Assembly: GCA_031459235.1 (NCBI GenBank)
Contig: JAVKIY010000004.1
Location: forward strand, 1-64,000
Direction of reading: 5' to 3'
DNA: 64,000 nt
From: Fervidifonticultor_A tertius
GTDB taxonomy: Bacteria > Sysuimicrobiota > Sysuimicrobiia > Sysuimicrobiales > Humicultoraceae
The notes under the pieces: model-generated
Told to the model about the DNA's origin: nothing
Seen by the model: only the letters and a program-made list of their open reading frames with translations
The model's database searches: none
Translations under genes and position numbers: made by a program
In this document: positions 7,238 through 15,620 of the stretch, piece by piece
How the letters are laid out: every line of letters starts with the position of its first letter
Numbering within the stretch: position 1 is the stretch's first letter

Positions 7238-9646
7238 TCAGGCGCCGTAGGGGACCCAGATGTTCTTCACCTGGACCGCGTGGCGGAGCAGTTCTTCGCC
7301 CTCCGCCCAAGGCGCGGTCCAGTCGCGGGGCCGGCCGTCGTCCACCCAGGTCCGCTTCATGTTTGTTGTTGATTCGCGCTCGACCATGGCACTGCCCTCG
7401 GCCGACCCGCAGTACCACACCGCGTCGACGTCGTCGTGCTGCGCCAACACCTTCGCCAGCTCGTCGCGGCCGCCGGTGACGATATTCACCACCCCCCCAG
7501 GGAGGTCCGAGGTGTCGAACACCTGGTAGAGGTCGGTGGCGGCGAGCGGGTGCGCCTGCGATGGTACGGCGACGACGGTGTTGCCCATCGCGATCGCCGC
7601 GCCCACCAGCGTGACGAAGGCGAGCAGCGCCGGCTCGTCGGGGCAGACGATCCCGATGACGCCGACCGGCTCGTGGATCGCCAGCGTGAGATCGCGGTGC
7701 GGGACGTTGACGCTGTGCACCGCGCCATCGTACTTGTCGGCCCACGCGGCCATCGTGAACAGGCGGCCCACCGACGCCTCGACCTCGGCCGCGGCGTCCT
7801 CAACGGACCGCCCGGTCATCGCGGCCAGGCGCCGCGCGAACTCGGGGGCGCGCGGCTCCAGGTTCTCGGCGATGTAGTAGAGGACCTGGGCGCGCGCGTG
7901 TCCGGTTGCCAGCCCCCACGCCGCGGCCGCGTGCGCGGCCTCGACCGCGTTGCGGACGTCCTTGCGGTTGCCCTCGCCGACCTCACCCAGCAGACCGCCC
8001 GCGGCGTCGTAGACCAACCGCGCATAGCCCTGGTCCGGTCGCACCTGCGTGCCGCCGATGTACATCTTCGGCGAGCGGTCGATGCGCGGTACGCCGCCCG
8101 GGCGGCCGTCGCGCGCGGCCCGCGTGAAGTCGGGCACCGAGGTGCCGGTCGGCCGCGCCGCGGGCGGGGCGGCCGGCGCGTCCGAAGGCGGGCGCAGATA
8201 CTCGACCATCCCCTCCCGGCCGCCCTCGCGGCCGAACCCGCTCTCGCGGTAGCCGCCGAAGCCCGAGGCGCCGTCGAAGAGGTTGGTCGAGTTGATCCAG
8301 ACCGTGCCGGCCTTGATCTGGCGCGCGATGTCCAGCGCCAGGTTCACGTTTTCGGTCCACACGCTCGCCGCGAGCCCGTAGCGGGTGTTGTTGGCCAACG
8401 CCACCGCCTCCGCGGGGGTCCGGAAGGTCATGGTCACCAGCACCGGGCCGAAGATCTCTTCCTGCGCGATGGTCGCCGACGGCGCGACGTTGGTGAAGAT
8501 CGTGGGCGGGAAAAAGAAGCCCTCCGCCGGCACCGGCCACGAGGGCTGCCAGCACGCGGCGCCCTCCTCGACGCCCACCCTGCAGTAGTGCGCGATGCGC
8601 TCCCACTGCGCGCGCGAGACGATCGCGCCGATGTCCACCGCTTTGTCGAGCGGGTCGCCGACGCGCAGGCGCTCCATGCGGTCGCGCAGCTTGCCGAGCA
8701 TGCGCTCCGCCACGCTCTCCGCCACCAGCAGGCGCGAGCCCGCGCAGCACACCTCGCCCTGGTTGAACCAGATCGCGTCCACGATGCCTTCCACGGCGCT
8801 GTCCAGGTCGGCGTCGTCGAAGACGACGAACGGCGATTTGCCGCCGAGCTCGAGCGAGAGCCGTTTGCCGGTACCGGCGGTCGCCCGGCGGATCTCGCGG
8901 CCCACCTCGGTCGAGCCGGTGAACGCGATCTTGTCCACGTCTGGGTGGCGGACGAGCAGCGCGCCGGTCGCGCCGTCGCCGGTGACGATGTTGACGACCC
9001 CGGGCGGCAGCCCGATCTCCACGAGCAGCTCGCAGAACGCCATCGCCGACAGCGGCGTGAGCTCTGACGGTTTGAGCACCACCGTGTTGCCCGCGGCGAG
9101 CGCTGGCGCGATCTTCCAGGCGAGCATCAACAGCGGGAAGTTCCAGGGGATGATCTGCCCGACCACGCCCACCGGGCCGTAGCCCGGAAACTGCCGCTCC
9201 AGCAGTTGCGCCCAGCCCGCGTGGTGGTAGAAGTGCCGGGCGGCGAGCGGGACGTCGATGTCGCGCGTCTCGCGGATGGACTTGCCGTTGTCCATGGACT
9301 CGAGCACGGCGAGCAGCCGCGAGTGCTTCTGGATCTGGCGAGCCATCGCGTACAGGTAGCGCGCGCGCGTGTGGCCCGGGGTGGCACGCCAGCCCTCGAG
9401 CGCCCGACGCGCGGCGGCCACGGCGGCGTCCACGTCGGCGGCCCCGGCCTGCGCGACGGTCGCGAGCGGCTTGCCGGTCGCCGGGTTGACGGTCTCGAAC
9501 GTCGCGCCGTCGGCCGGGTCCATCCACCGGCCGTCCACGAACAGGCCGAAGCGCCGGCCGTGCGCATCGAGCCAGGCAAGCGCCGGGCCCGCGGCCTCCG
9601 GCGCCGGGCCGTACTCCATCGTGCGCAGAATCTCGGTGACGCCCAT
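7238..9646 (-). CDS. ALDH16-like two-domain aldehyde dehydrogenase
   Basis: An 802-residue NAD(P)-dependent aldehyde dehydrogenase. The N-terminal ~490 residues are a complete ALDH unit with the catalytic base in SLELGGKSP (Glu266) and nucleophile in FNQGEVCCAG (Cys300). From about residue 520 a second ALDH-like region starts (GLLGEVGEGN, later GGVVNIVTGG) but has no catalytic cysteine. A functional first domain followed by a pseudo-ALDH domain is the layout of the ALDH16 family, about 800 residues in bacteria. The gene follows deoC by 24 bases on the same strand, so it probably oxidises acetaldehyde or another aldehyde released from deoxyribose-5-phosphate. The ATG at 9646 is preceded by GGGGAGC. 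The substrate is inferred from context. Confidence 0.9.
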   Translation of the reverse strand: MGVTEILRTMEYGPAPEAAGPALAWLDAHGRRFGLFVDGRWMDPADGATFETVNPATGKPLATVAQAGAADVDAAVAAARRALEGWRATPGHTRARYLYAMARQIQKHSRLLAVLESMDNGKSIRETRDIDVPLAARHFYHHAGWAQLLERQFPGYGPVGVVGQIIPWNFPLLMLAWKIAPALAAGNTVVLKPSELTPLSAMAFCELLVEIGLPPGVVNIVTGDGATGALLVRHPDVDKIAFTGSTEVGREIRRATAGTGKRLSLELGGKSPFVVFDDADLDSAVEGIVDAIWFNQGEVCCAGSRLLVAESVAERMLGKLRDRMERLRVGDPLDKAVDIGAIVSRAQWERIAHYCRVGVEEGAACWQPSWPVPAEGFFFPPTIFTNVAPSATIAQEEIFGPVLVTMTFRTPAEAVALANNTRYGLAASVWTENVNLALDIARQIKAGTVWINSTNLFDGASGFGGYRESGFGREGGREGMVEYLRPPSDAPAAPPAARPTGTSVPDFTRAARDGRPGGVPRIDRSPKMYIGGTQVRPDQGYARLVYDAAGGLLGEVGEGNRKDVRNAVEAAHAAAAWGLATGHARAQVLYYIAENLEPRAPEFARRLAAMTGRSVEDAAAEVEASVGRLFTMAAWADKYDGAVHSVNVPHRDLTLAIHEPVGVIGIVCPDEPALLAFVTLVGAAIAMGNTVVAVPSQAHPLAATDLYQVFDTSDLPGGVVNIVTGGRDELAKVLAQHDDVDAVWYCGSAEGSAMVERESTTNMKRTWVDDGRPRDWTAPWAEGEELLRHAVQVKNIWVPYGA

Positions 9647-9670
9647 GGTCGCTCCCCGGGGGTCCGTCGT

Positions 9671-10654
9671 CTAGGGCATCGGCTGGTGGTGCGACGCGGC
9701 GTAGCGTCCGGTCAGGGTGTGCCAGAGCTGGCGCTCGATGTCGGTCAGCAGACTGCTCGCGCCGATGCGGAACAGCGACGGCTGCAGCCAGGTCTCGCCC
9801 AGTTCTTCCTTCACGAGCAACAGCCAGTCGAGCGCCTGCTTCGCGGTGCGGATGCCGCCGGCGGGCTTGAGCCCGACCCGCGCGCCGCTGGTCTGGTGAT
9901 AGTCGCGGATCGCGCGGGCCATGACCAGCCCGAACGGCAGCGTGGCGTTGACCGCCTCCTTGCCCGTGGAGGTCTTGATGAAGTCCGCGCCGGCGGCCAT
10001 GCAGACCCAGCTTGCCTGCGCCACGTTGCGCAGCGTGCCGAGCTCGCCGCACGCCAGGATGGCTTTCATGCGCGCCGGGCCGCACGCCTCGCGGAACGCG
10101 CGAACCTCCTCGTAGAGCGCCGACCAGTCGCCCGTGAGCACGTGGGCGCGTGAGATCACGATGTCGATCTCGCTCGCCCCGGCGGCCACCGACTCGCGGA
10201 TCTCCTCCAGCTTGAGCCGCCGCGGCGTCTGCCCCGCCGGAAAGCCGGTCGAGACCGCGGCGACGGGAATGCCCGTATCTCGCAGGGCCTCGACGGCGGC
10301 GGGTACCATCGCGTGGTAGACGCACAGCGCGGCCACGCGCACGCTGCCCGGCGCCAGCCCGAACCGCCGCAGCACGTCGGCGCGCACCGGCTGCCTAGCC
10401 TTGGCCGCCAGCCGTCGCACCGTGCCCGGCGTGTCGTCGCCCGCGAGCGTGGTGAGGTCGAGGCACTGGACGGCGCGGATGAGCCAGGCCGCCTGCCACT
10501 CGCGCTTGACCGTGCGGCGGGTGGGGATGGTGGCCGCGCGGCGCTCGACCGCGCTGCGGTTGACCCGGATCTCCGCCAGCTGTCCGGGGTCGAACGGCAT
10601 CCCCGGGTTCCTGGTCTCGACCCGCGGCTCGGGCCGCTGCGTGAGGGTGGTCAT
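9671..10654 (-). CDS. deoC: Deoxyribose-phosphate aldolase
   Basis: A 327-residue protein that splits 2-deoxyribose-5-phosphate into glyceraldehyde-3-phosphate and acetaldehyde. It contains the Schiff-base lysine in GADFIKTSTGK and the second active-site lysine region GARVGLKPAGGIRT, plus AAVSTGFPAG earlier. It is longer than the E. coli enzyme because of about 60 N-terminal residues. Two start codons are possible, 10663 and 10654. A TATGAT -10 element ends 3 bases before the first one, which favours the second with a very short leader. It heads a two-gene unit with the ALDH gene; together they would take deoxyribose from DNA breakdown to acetate or acetyl units. Confidence 0.92.
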   Translation of the reverse strand: MTTLTQRPEPRVETRNPGMPFDPGQLAEIRVNRSAVERRAATIPTRRTVKREWQAAWLIRAVQCLDLTTLAGDDTPGTVRRLAAKARQPVRADVLRRFGLAPGSVRVAALCVYHAMVPAAVEALRDTGIPVAAVSTGFPAGQTPRRLKLEEIRESVAAGASEIDIVISRAHVLTGDWSALYEEVRAFREACGPARMKAILACGELGTLRNVAQASWVCMAAGADFIKTSTGKEAVNATLPFGLVMARAIRDYHQTSGARVGLKPAGGIRTAKQALDWLLLVKEELGETWLQPSLFRIGASSLLTDIERQLWHTLTGRYAASHHQPMP

Positions 10655-10666
10655 CGCCCACATGGT

Positions 10667-10672
10667 ATCATA
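10667..10672 (-). promoter_or_regulatory. Candidate -10 element for deoC
   Basis: TATGAT on the minus strand ends 3 bases before the first possible ATG of deoC. Initiation about 7 bases further would leave the ATG at 10654 with a leader of only a few bases. No -35 element is recognisable. Confidence 0.35.
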
Positions 10673-10817
10673 CCCGCCCCGGGCCGGCGCCGCCGGCCCG
10701 CGCGGTCAGCCTGGCGGCGGGAACTCTGCGAGACGCCGCGACGTTTCTCCCTAAAAGCCCCAGCCCGCGGGCGCCCGACCCGGCCGCCGGCGTACCGCGA
10801 TCCACGAGGAGGCAACC

Positions 10818-11780
10818 TTGGAGACAGGCACGCCCCGGCTCTCCCGCCGCCAAGCGCTCGCGCTCGCCGGCAGCGCGGGCCTGGCCGCCGCGACCGGCGC
10901 CTGGCCTACGGGCGCCCAGGCCCAGACGCCGCAGCCCACAGCCAACGGCGGCGGCTTCTACCGGTTTCGGCTGGGCAGCGTCACCATCACGCTGCTCAGC
11001 GACGGCCAGGCCGTCGCCCCGACCTTCCCGAACTTCGCCGCCAACCCCGGCCGGCAGGAGGTCTACGCCCAGTACCTGCGCGAGCACTTCATCGACCCCG
11101 ACCGGTTCATCAACAACTTCATTCCGATGGTCGTGGATACCGGTCGCAACAAGGTGCTGATGGACACCGGCGTCGGGCCGGGCGGAATCCAGGGCGGGCT
11201 CGGCCGCCTGCCGGCGCACCTCCAGGCCGCCGGCATCCGTGCCGAGGAGATCGACACGATCTTCATCTCGCACGGCCACGGGGACCACATCGGCGGCCTG
11301 ACCACCGCCGACCGCCGGCCCGCGTTCCCCAACGCCCGGCTGTACATGGGCGAGGCGGACTTCAACTTTTGGACGACGCAGCAGACGCCCTCGGCGGCTG
11401 TGCAGGCGAACCTGATCGCGCTGCGCGAGCGGTTTGCGCTCGTGCGGCCCAACCAGGAGATCGTGCCGGGCGTGATTGCGGTCTTGACCCCCGGGCACAC
11501 CGTCGGCCACATGGCGGTGCTGGTGACCTCGGGCGACGCGAAGCTCATGCACTTCGCGGACGCCGGCGGGCACTGGCTGCTCTCGCTGCGCTTTCCCGAG
11601 CACTACCTGGGCTTCGATGCGGACCGGGAGCTCGTGGTCCGCACCCGCGCCGAGATGTTCGGCCGCGCGGCCGCCGAGCGGATGGTGGTGGTGGGGTACC
11701 ACTTCGCCTGGCCGGGTGTGGGGTACATCCGGCGGCGGGAGACCTACTTCGAGTTCGTGCCGGCGGTGTTCACATTCTAG
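10818..11780 (+). CDS. Exported metallo-beta-lactamase-fold hydrolase
   Basis: A 320-residue hydrolase with a twin-arginine-like leader (LSRRQALALAGSAGLAAATGA), then a metallo-beta-lactamase fold. The binuclear zinc motif is FISHGHGDHIGG, with further ligands likely in TPGHTVGHM and HFADAGGHW. It most resembles the AHL-lactonase-like branch of the superfamily, but the substrate is unknown. The TTG at 10818 is chosen because GAGGAGG lies 5 bases upstream and the reading gives a proper export signal. It is transcribed divergently from deoC, and a strong hairpin follows its stop, so it is probably monocistronic. Confidence 0.88.
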   Translation: METGTPRLSRRQALALAGSAGLAAATGAWPTGAQAQTPQPTANGGGFYRFRLGSVTITLLSDGQAVAPTFPNFAANPGRQEVYAQYLREHFIDPDRFINNFIPMVVDTGRNKVLMDTGVGPGGIQGGLGRLPAHLQAAGIRAEEIDTIFISHGHGDHIGGLTTADRRPAFPNARLYMGEADFNFWTTQQTPSAAVQANLIALRERFALVRPNQEIVPGVIAVLTPGHTVGHMAVLVTSGDAKLMHFADAGGHWLLSLRFPEHYLGFDADRELVVRTRAEMFGRAAAERMVVVGYHFAWPGVGYIRRRETYFEFVPAVFTF

Positions 11781-11804
11781 GCCGAGCCGCCATTCCGTAT
11801 GGGC

Positions 11805-11836
11805 GCGCGCCCTCTCGATCTGTCGGGAGGGCGCGC
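11805..11836 (+). terminator. Terminator-like hairpin after the MBL hydrolase gene
   Basis: GCGCGCCCTC and GAGGGCGCGC form a perfect 10-bp stem that can extend by four more pairs to a 4-base loop. It lies 24 bases after the stop codon. The T-tract is missing, as at other hairpins in this GC-rich window. Confidence 0.5.
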
Positions 11837-11949
11837 CGCTGTGCGGCGGCCGGTAGCCCCCGATCTGGTCGGGCGGGAACGGCCGGTCGCGCACCGAAGA
11901 GGTTCACGGCGGATGGCGCGATCCATGGCCGTGCGGGAGTAGGGGGACG

Positions 11950-12213
11950 ATGCTCAACCTGAGGTCGCGTCTCGGACGGCGGGTGGACCGGCGTCTTCGT
12001 CGCGAGCAGATCCTCTGGTTCACCACGGTGGACCGACGCGGCACGCCGCAGCCCAGGCCTGTGTGGTTTCACTGGGACGGCCGCACAGCGTTGATCTTCA
12101 GCGAACCCGGGACGGCCAAGGTGCGTCACCTCCAACGCCGCCGCCGTGTGGCCGTGCACCTGAACTTCACCCCCGGCGGCTGCGCGGGTTCTGAGCGTCC
12201 GGTCACTGGCTGA
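11950..12213 (+). CDS. Truncated PPOX-class flavin/F420 oxidoreductase-like protein
   Basis: An 87-residue protein whose first ~70 residues match the N-terminal half of the pyridoxamine-phosphate-oxidase-like (PPOX) split-barrel family: LWFTTVDRRGTPQPRPVWF, then a loop ending GTAKVRHLQRRRRVAVHLNF. Members are usually 125-150 residues; here the frame turns into CAGSERPVTG and stops, so the second half of the barrel is missing. I find no continuation in the other two frames downstream. It may be a decaying gene. The stop codon lies in an inverted repeat (12199-12217), and the tRNA-Val gene begins 50 bases further on. Confidence 0.6.
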   Translation: MLNLRSRLGRRVDRRLRREQILWFTTVDRRGTPQPRPVWFHWDGRTALIFSEPGTAKVRHLQRRRRVAVHLNFTPGGCAGSERPVTG

Positions 12214-12217
12214 CCGG
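12199..12217. repeat. Inverted repeat at the end of the truncated PPOX gene
   Basis: CCGGTCA and TGACCGG are perfect inverted copies around CTGGC. The repeat contains the TGA stop of the PPOX fragment and could act as a weak bidirectional terminator between this gene and the oppositely oriented tRNA-Val. Confidence 0.4.
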
Positions 12218-12262
12218 GAGCGCTCCTCCGCACGGGTGTCGGCGGGAAGGGTGGACCCGGGC

Positions 12263-12337
12263 TGGTGGGCGAGGAGGGGCTCGAACCCCCGACTTCCTCC
12301 GTGTAAGGGAGGCGCTCTACCGCTGAGCTACTCGCCC
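12263..12337 (-). tRNA. tRNA-Val (UAC)
   Basis: A complete 75-nt cloverleaf on the minus strand with encoded CCA. The acceptor stem is GGGCGAG/CTCGCCC, the D stem GCTC/GAGC, the anticodon stem CCTCC/GGAGG around the loop CTTACAC (anticodon TAC), and the T arm has GGGGG, TTCGAGC and CCCTC. Confidence 0.96.
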
Positions 12338-12342
12338 GGGCC

Positions 12343-12348
12343 AGTATA
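12343..12348 (-). promoter_or_regulatory. -10 element of tRNA-Val
   Basis: TATACT on the minus strand ends 5 bases upstream of the mature tRNA 5' end. No clear -35 hexamer is visible. Confidence 0.5.
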
Positions 12349-12711
12349 ACACGACGGCTGGTGTCTCCATGCGAACACCTCGGGGGTCTGAAGGACACGG
12401 CCCCCATCTGAACATCCTGTGGAAAACCTGCGCGTCAGCCGGTTGCGTTAAAACCATACTACCCAAATATCCATATATTACTAAATAAACATCTAAGGAT
12501 CGCCCGATGGATGGTCCGGCGCCTGAAACCCAATCTCCGCGCGCCTTTCCGCCAACACACCGTCCGAAACCGGCCCCTGGTGCACCTTTCTGCCCTCAAC
12601 CGCAGGGAAAAGTCCGTCCATACGCGAACTTTCCGGGTTGCGATCTCGTTGTGCCGGGCATACCGGGCAGAGGCCTCCGGTCGTCGCCTGCCCGTCCGAG
12701 GTGACACGCAG
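12349..12711. other. Gene-free region with an AT-rich core
   Basis: About 360 bases without a convincing gene. A reading frame is open from 12511 into the next gene, but its translation looks random and GC-skewed, and a better start exists at 12712. The core at 12448-12498 is very AT-rich for this genome (AAATATCCATATATTACTAA) and could hold a promoter or protein-binding site for the basic-tailed protein gene downstream. No tRNA, hairpin terminator or repeat array is seen. Confidence 0.4.
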
Positions 12712-13398
12712 GTGAAGAAACTGGCCCCCCCACAGACCGACATGCTCCTGCGCCTGATGGAGCTGGCCGACAGCCCCCAGAACCTGGAGGCCATGCAGTA
12801 TGTGGTCTTCCAGTTCGACTTCAAGGAGTACGAGCAATTCATCATCGAGTGCCCGCCCGGGAGCATCCGGTTCAACAACCTGCTGCGCGTGGCGGTGTTT
12901 TGCGACAACCTGGGCTTCCTCGTCGAGAGCGAAGCGGTGGACCGGGAGGCGGTCTACGAGCTGTTCCCGATCCCCTGGGCGAAGGTCGAACCGATCATCC
13001 AGGGGATGCGGCGCGAGCTCGACTGGCCCGACGCCTTCGACTACTTCGAGCGCCTGGGCCGGGAGTACATCAAGTGGTGGGACGCCAAGCGCAAGCGCAT
13101 CAAGCCGCTGCCGCCGCTGCCGCAGAGCAGCGCGCCCAAGGCGCTGACCGTGGCTCGCACCCGGCCGCCGCTGCCCTCCCGCCCGGTGGTCCCACCCCGA
13201 CCGGCGGGCGCGCCGGTGACCGCGCGGCCCGTCGCGGCGGCCCCGGCGGCGGCCCCGGCCCGGCCGGCCCTCCGGGTGCTGGCGAAGCCGCCGATCAAGC
13301 TCGGTGCGCGGCCGGTCAAGGTTGTCAAGGCCAAGCCCGCGGCGCGCAGCGCCAAGGCGAAGCCCAAGCCCAAGGCGAAGGCCGGGAATCGGCGCTAG
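12712..13398 (+). CDS. Uncharacterised protein with a basic Ala/Pro/Lys tail
   Basis: A 228-residue protein. The first ~125 residues are a helical, acidic-aromatic domain (FDFKEYEQFIIECPPGSI, NNLLRVAVFCDNLGFLVE), with some likeness to DUF4760 proteins, an assignment I hold only weakly. The last ~100 residues are low-complexity Ala/Pro with a strongly basic end (KAKPKPKAKAGNRR), like histone H1 tails, so nucleic-acid binding is plausible. The GTG at 12712 is chosen because GAGGTGA lies 7 bases upstream; reading from 12511 adds residues without protein-like character. Function unknown. Confidence 0.75.
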   Translation: MKKLAPPQTDMLLRLMELADSPQNLEAMQYVVFQFDFKEYEQFIIECPPGSIRFNNLLRVAVFCDNLGFLVESEAVDREAVYELFPIPWAKVEPIIQGMRRELDWPDAFDYFERLGREYIKWWDAKRKRIKPLPPLPQSSAPKALTVARTRPPLPSRPVVPPRPAGAPVTARPVAAAPAAAPARPALRVLAKPPIKLGARPVKVVKAKPAARSAKAKPKPKAKAGNRR

Positions 13399-13492
13399 GC
13401 CGGCCGGTTCGGCCACGTACCCGGCGGCGGCCCTCCTCGCGGCACGGGGAGGGCCGTCGTGTGTGTCGAACCACACCACGACGGGAGCGGGC

Positions 13493-14209
13493 GTGACCCT
13501 TCTACGGCTCTACGAACTCCAGGAGATCGACACCGCCACGGCCCGCGTCGTGGCGAGGCGGCAGGCACTCGACGACGGGTCAGCCGCGCGGGCGGCGCTT
13601 GACGATGCACGCGCCCGCCTGGAGGCGGTGCGCGCCGAGGTCGCCGCGGCCGCCAGCCGCACGCGGGCGCTCGAGCTGGAGATTGCGTCGCTGCGGGCCA
13701 AGCGCGCCAGAGTCGAAGCCGATATGTACAGCGGCCGCGTGGGCAACCCGAAGGAGCTGGCGGCCATGACCGACGAGGTCGCGGCCCTGGCCCGACACCA
13801 GGCGCAGCTCGAAGACCAGGTGCTACAACTGATGGAGCGAGCAGAGGCGCTGGACGAGCAGGCGCGCGCGGCCGGGGCGCAGGTGCGTGCCGCAGAGGCC
13901 GACCTGGCGCGTCTGGTGGCCGCGTTCGAGCAGGCCGTGGCCGCCGCCGACGCCGAGATCGCCGCGCTGGAGGCGCGCCGCCGCGCGCACGCCGAGGGCA
14001 TCGACGGCGATCTGCTGCGGCGGTACGACCGCCTGCGCGCGAGCAAGGGTGGTCTCGCGGTCGTCGCCGTGCGCGGGGGAGTCTGCGACGGCTGCCACGT
14101 CGTCGTGCCCGAGCGGGTCGTGAGCCGGCTGGAGCGCGACCCGGAGCACCTGGTCGCGTGCGATGGCTGCGGCCGCCTGCTTGTCGTGTTGCCGCGCGAG
14201 GCCCGGTGA
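13493..14209 (+). CDS. Coiled-coil protein with C4 zinc ribbon
   Basis: A 238-residue protein of the family with a long antiparallel coiled coil (about residues 15-175, heptads rich in Ala, Glu and Arg) ending in a C4 zinc ribbon with the pairs CDGC and CDGC near residues 198 and 222. The motif MYSGRVGNPKELAAM in the coil is typical of the group (DUF164-like). Relatives often sit next to RNase H genes, as here, where the stop overlaps the next start by 4 bases (GTGA). The role is not established; nucleic-acid binding is likely. The GTG at 13493 follows GGGAG. Confidence 0.88.
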   Translation: MTLLRLYELQEIDTATARVVARRQALDDGSAARAALDDARARLEAVRAEVAAAASRTRALELEIASLRAKRARVEADMYSGRVGNPKELAAMTDEVAALARHQAQLEDQVLQLMERAEALDEQARAAGAQVRAAEADLARLVAAFEQAVAAADAEIAALEARRRAHAEGIDGDLLRRYDRLRASKGGLAVVAVRGGVCDGCHVVVPERVVSRLERDPEHLVACDGCGRLLVVLPREAR

Positions 14210-15603
14210 AAGTCCGCCTGTTCATCGACGGCGCCGCCCGCGGTAACCCGGGGCCGGCGGCGCTCGGCGTTGTGGTCCAGGATGGCCGCGGCCGCGTGCT
14301 GGCCGAGCTCGGCGAGGCACTCGGGGAGGCCACCAACAACGTCGCGGAGTACCGCGCGCTGCTCCGTGGTCTCGAGGAGGCCGCGGCGCGCGGGGCCACC
14401 GAGGTCGAGGTGTGCACCGATAGCGATCTGCTCGTCCGGCAGATCACCGGTGAGTACCGGGTGAAGAGCGCGCACCTGATCCCGTTGCACGGCCGGGCGT
14501 TGCGCGCGCTCGGCGGGTTCCGCGCGTGGCAGGTACGGCACGTTCCGCGCGAGGAAAACGCCGCCGCGGACGCGCTGGCGAACCGCGCGCTGGATGAGGC
14601 CGCGGGCGCAGGCGCGACCCCACGCCATCGGGGCGCGCGGGCCGGGCAGGCCACGCCACCAGGCTCGGGGGCCACGGCGCGGGGCCCGCGAGCTGGTGGC
14701 GCGAGCCCGCGCAGCCGGTCGGCCGTGTTCGACCACCTGTGCCGCGGCCTGACGCGCGTGGCCCGCGGGCTGCGCGGCACGCTCGGCCTCGGCCTCAAGA
14801 CCACATGGGACGGTGCCGAGTTCTACCTCGATCCCGACCGGCCGTTTCCCATGGCCAGCGTCTTCAAGGTGCCTGTGCTCCTCGAGCTGCTGATGCAGGC
14901 CGAGGAAGGTCGGTTACGCCTCGAGGAGACCATCGCGCTGGACGAGGCGATGAAGGCGCCAGGCTCCGGCGTGCTCAAGGAGCTGACGTCGCGACCCGCG
15001 CTCAGCCTGCGCGATCTGGCGCTCTTGATGATCATCATCAGCGACAACACCGCGACGGATATCCTGGTGCAGCGCGTGGGCACCGACGCGATCAACCGCC
15101 GGCTGGCCGGGTGGGGATTCGCCGTCACGCGCGTGGTCGTGGACTGCCGCGCGCTCCTCTTCGACCTGGCGGGCCGGCCTGTCGGCGCCTCCGGGCCCGA
15201 GGCGCGTTTCGAGGTGGAGCGTCTCCTGAAGACCGCGCCGCGGGTGTTCACCGGGCGTGCCTACGCGGCCACCGGGACCAACGTCACCACGCCGCGCGAG
15301 ATGACCGCGCTGCTCGAGATGCTCGTCTCGCCCGGCCGGCTGCCCGAGGGGGTCCGCGCGCAGGCGCTCGACATCCTGCGGCGCCAGCAGGTGCGCGACC
15401 GCCTGCCGCTATACCTCCCGCCGAGCGCCGAGATCGCCCACAAGACCGGGTCGATCGCCGGCGTGCGCAACGACGCTGGTATCCTGTTCGTCCCGCCCGG
15501 GCCCGCGCTGATCTGCGCGTTCGCGCGCGACCTCGAGAGCGACCTGGCGGGCAGCGCCGCCATCGCCGAGATCGGCCGCCTCGTCTACCAGGCGTACGCG
15601 TAG
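14206..15603 (+). CDS. RNase HI fused to a class A beta-lactamase-like serine hydrolase
   Basis: A 465-residue open frame with two unrelated domains. Residues 1-135 are RNase HI-like, with the catalytic acids in FIDGAARGNPG, NVAEYRALLRGL, CTDSDLLV and ENAAADALA. A Gly/Ala-rich linker of about 40 residues follows. From about residue 173 the sequence is a serine hydrolase of the beta-lactamase/DD-peptidase fold with Ser218 in SVFK, SDN at 279-281 and KTG at 413-415. The class A omega-loop ExxLN is not evident, so true beta-lactamase activity is doubtful. The hydrolase half has no signal peptide. An in-frame GTG at 14725 could start it separately, but no ribosome-binding site precedes it. The GTG at 14206 overlaps the previous stop. 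Confidence 0.85.
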   Translation: MKVRLFIDGAARGNPGPAALGVVVQDGRGRVLAELGEALGEATNNVAEYRALLRGLEEAAARGATEVEVCTDSDLLVRQITGEYRVKSAHLIPLHGRALRALGGFRAWQVRHVPREENAAADALANRALDEAAGAGATPRHRGARAGQATPPGSGATARGPRAGGASPRSRSAVFDHLCRGLTRVARGLRGTLGLGLKTTWDGAEFYLDPDRPFPMASVFKVPVLLELLMQAEEGRLRLEETIALDEAMKAPGSGVLKELTSRPALSLRDLALLMIIISDNTATDILVQRVGTDAINRRLAGWGFAVTRVVVDCRALLFDLAGRPVGASGPEARFEVERLLKTAPRVFTGRAYAATGTNVTTPREMTALLEMLVSPGRLPEGVRAQALDILRRQQVRDRLPLYLPPSAEIAHKTGSIAGVRNDAGILFVPPGPALICAFARDLESDLAGSAAIAEIGRLVYQAYA

Positions 15604-15620
15604 GGCAAGAGGGAAGTGCG

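Noticed and set aside
10655..10663. Upstream ATG of deoC at 10663 as the start
   Set aside because: The -10 element ends 3 bases before it, so it would probably not be in the mRNA; a promoter further upstream would change this.
12511..12711. Upstream extension of the basic-tailed protein from an earlier start
   Set aside because: Translation has no protein-like pattern, and a strong ribosome-binding site precedes the GTG at 12712.
14725..15603. Separate class A beta-lactamase gene
   Set aside because: No ribosome-binding site before the GTG at 14725, no signal peptide and no evident omega-loop ExxLN; kept as the second half of the fusion.
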